Source: Lithospermum erythrorhizon (lineage: Eukaryota; Streptophyta; Magnoliopsida; Boraginales; Boraginaceae). Taken from it: a stretch of DNA of 64,000 nt. Both the position numbers and the translations under genes were made by a program. Positions 61,734 through 64,000 of the stretch are shown piece after piece. The notes under the pieces are model-generated. The model ran no database searches. It was not told the origin of the DNA and saw nothing but the letters and a program-made list of their open reading frames with translations. How positions within the stretch are numbered: the stretch's first letter is position 1; each line of letters begins with the position of its first letter. The stretch covers positions 1 through 64,000 of the forward strand of contig JADFUC010000658.1 in the NCBI GenBank assembly GCA_019722365.1. Reading direction: 5' to 3'.

Positions 61734-63393
61734 ACTTAACGTCGTAAAATTGCCTTACCGATTTCTTACGGGCCGAGAGTTATGGGAGGATGGCGATCTA
61801 GGTCTTGGTCACCGAGCCTCCCCACGGGCTGCCGATTATGGTTAGAGGTATTCTACGCCTCGGTGTTTAGACTATGTTTCTTGAATAATTATTTATGTGA
61901 TGACGTTGATCCCCTCTTTTCTCCTTTTAGGCCGCCTCCGTTTCTCGGGCTTTGGCGGGCAGTCGCTCGTCACTGTGTGGAACCCGGATACGAGTGAGAG
62001 CGGCCCAGAGCGCCATAAGAGTCGGAACATGAGCTCAAGGACTCCGTTTCCAAACCCGTGACTTCTCTAGGACATGGCCTGCTTTGAATCAGGCGAAGAG
62101 GTCTTTGAGGACCGACACGCCACTTGCTGCTTCGCCGGGGAGAGATTAGGGCATGCGGCGTGCCTACTTCCAGGGCAACCCTTTGAGATGCTGCCACATT
62201 AGAGATGTTTTCCTATCGGACTTCGTTCTATACTTCAGGGGCCCGGGCCTAACACTCTAAATCGACTTGAGGAGTATGGCGGTACTGTTGAGATGGCTAG
62301 ACGATACCGTTCCACTTTTCCCTCTTGGCAGAATCATCGACCCTTTAGAATTTTGAGGTTTAGTTTTTTTTATATGTAACTATGTAAGGGGGTTTATTAA
62401 TGCAATTTCCACTTCTTTCTTCCATACCGTGTTTATCTAACGCTTTGCTTTTTTAGTTCTATTTATTGTCTGTTTGGTATTTATTCATCCCGTATTTGGT
62501 CGGGCTACTTTCAGGACCCTCGAATCAGAGGGAGGATCTCGGCATTTTATGGCGGTCTACACTTAAAAAGTTTTGTATCCTTATGCATTCCGTGCTCCGG
62601 ATCCTCCTCGTGCATGGATTCGCCATGGGGCATCTCCACTTTACCCAAAACCTCCTCATAGCCGAATCTGAGAGATTTGAACAAATTTGTCGGGCGGTAG
62701 GATATACTCAAATGTTGGATAGGATTTTACATCGATTTGCTTGTCTGCCGATGCCTTTCTGGCTGACCCGGGCATAATTGATACTCATCTGCGTAGAACA
62801 CTTTTTCCCCGATACTCGAATGCTGCTGAAACAATATCTTTTATTCATAGTAAAGGGAATATACAAGATGGGCTTCACAGTAGTATTTTCTTAGGTGACA
62901 TGGATTTGCATGACCGCGGTACTGACACCACTTCAAGATTTTGGTTCATGTGTATTTGACACATCTAGGACGAGGTATGGACCACCAAGAACTCGACTTC
63001 AGGCTCCGTGGGTGTTGGCGGATCGCTTTGTTTGGTGGCGGTACGCACCTTTGTACCCGGCCCACGTCTTATCAACATGGCTTTCTTCCTGCTGTGAGGT
63101 CCGGGTTGAGCCGCGGCTTTGCTCGTTAGCCAACTTCGTCATAGTATGATACCGAGCTGCCAGGATGAATCTACCCCGGAAGCAGGCGTAGTCCAAAGCC
63201 ACCAAGCGAAGGGTTTTTCCACCTTGATGGGATTGAGTCGTCCGGAAGGGCAATGCTTAATTGGGAGCTCTGGTCCCCAGCAGCTAGCACTCCACAGGCC
63301 GCTGATACCCACACGAAGGGTACCGGTTTTATCGCACTTCCCGCATGTCCATTAGCCTGAGATCGATACGGAGGGGCGTCCGATTGTATTATA
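61734..63393. other. GC-richer unrecognised block
   Basis: Clearly more GC-rich than its surroundings, with overlapping open stretches on both strands (for example 61782-61997, 62466-62777 and 62741-62959 on plus; 63171-63467 on minus). None shows a motif I can name. It is sandwiched between two LTRs of different families, so decayed transposon coding sequence is the likeliest reading. Confidence 0.4.
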
Positions 63394-64000
63394 TGTTGGA
63401 AATATGAGATATCCAATTTCATAAATATGCCCGTTGAACAATTTGATTGTACCATCGATTTACTCATTTAAAAGTAAGTTGGATATATGTTCGATTGTTC
63501 ACTTGATTGATATGGCCAAGTTAACTTGCATTCACATTAAGGGTTATGATGGCTTACTAGGGTCCTCTCATAATCTATATATTAAGACAATGTTTGGTCA
63601 ACATAAATTAATATATTATTCTTGTCCCGTCGAGCACAAGAGGTGACGCCTTTTGACAACGAGGATGAAACTATAATACGATTATAACTTCACGGGTTAA
63701 AGTGTAACTGCAAGGAAACATTGGGGCAAAATTCCAATTGTGAAATTTCAACCCAATGGCCGACTTTCACATAGGGAAAAAGGAGGATAGGCTTTTCTTT
63801 TTCTATGGACATAATTTAGGGTTTGGAACTTAAAGGACATGACTTGGTATTTTATAAGCTTCGTTCAACTTTTGGTTTTGCAAACTAAGAAAAACCATTC
63901 TCACCCACCGCTCCTCTTGTTAAACCGCGTAGGAGAAGAAAAACCTTGGTTTTTTCTTCCTTCTAAATTCCTTGTGCTTTGGTGTTCTAGTAAGAGCCGA
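63394..64000 (+). repeat. Copia LTR, 5' part, continues past the window
   Basis: Begins TGTTGGAAATATGAGATAT and follows the U3 order of 16757-17697 (GATTTACTCATTTAA, TTGAACAA). It shows more point changes than the nested copy. Confidence 0.75.

Noticed and set aside
61734..63393. Plant mobile domain or organelle insertion
   Set aside because: No diagnostic motif or organelle gene could be read, so neither label is justified.

Overview
This is a stretch of plant nuclear DNA. It is AT-rich and intron-containing, and most of it is transposable-element remains. Three protein genes can be read, and all of them are plant families: a caleosin/peroxygenase, a Ubc13-partner ubiquitin-conjugating-enzyme variant (UEV1), and a calmodulin-like protein. 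All three lie on the minus strand. The families point to a flowering plant, probably a dicot; the species cannot be named from the sequence alone.

Layout. 1-6311: a minus-strand LTR retroelement with very long LTRs (about 3.4 kb, family G), probably gypsy-like, cut by the window edge. 6312-8697: AT-rich spacer with an imperfect hairpin and a direct duplication. 8698-12239: six-exon peroxygenase gene, with a TATA box and two ABRE/G-box motifs further right (12799-13025). 13345-14680: degenerate repeat array. 15053-16221: non-autonomous Mutator-like element with long inverted repeats and a perfect 9-bp target duplication. 16282-27708: dead Ty1/copia element on the minus strand. It has a sister LTR nested inside its 3' LTR, an LTR of a third family in pol, and a long-TIR Mutator-like element between gag and the 5' LTR. 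28710-31868: another long-TIR element with a family-G LTR inside one arm. 32-36 kb: AT-rich DNA with Stowaway MITEs, a SINE-like sequence, and a Cassandra-type solo LTR carrying a 5S rRNA-derived segment with a perfect 5-bp target duplication. 36608-39405: five-exon UEV1 gene with a CaaX-like end and a Stowaway MITE in intron 3. 41645-50531: a second dead copia element, on the plus strand, whose reverse transcriptase is split by a family-G LTR. 50.5-57.4 kb: repeats and unrecognised DNA. 57382-57981: intronless calmodulin-like gene. 58-64 kb: unrecognised DNA, a reverse third-family LTR, a GC-richer unrecognised block, and the start of another copia LTR.

The three host genes do not form a pathway or operon. 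Two of them, peroxygenase and CML, bind calcium through EF-hands, but their proximity is probably chance. I see no CRISPR array, rRNA gene, tRNA gene or new multi-gene system. What is worth a second look is the nested-insertion history, the Cassandra/5S element, the possibly broken splice donor in the peroxygenase gene, the CaaX tail of UEV1, and the unnamed repeat array at 13-14.7 kb.
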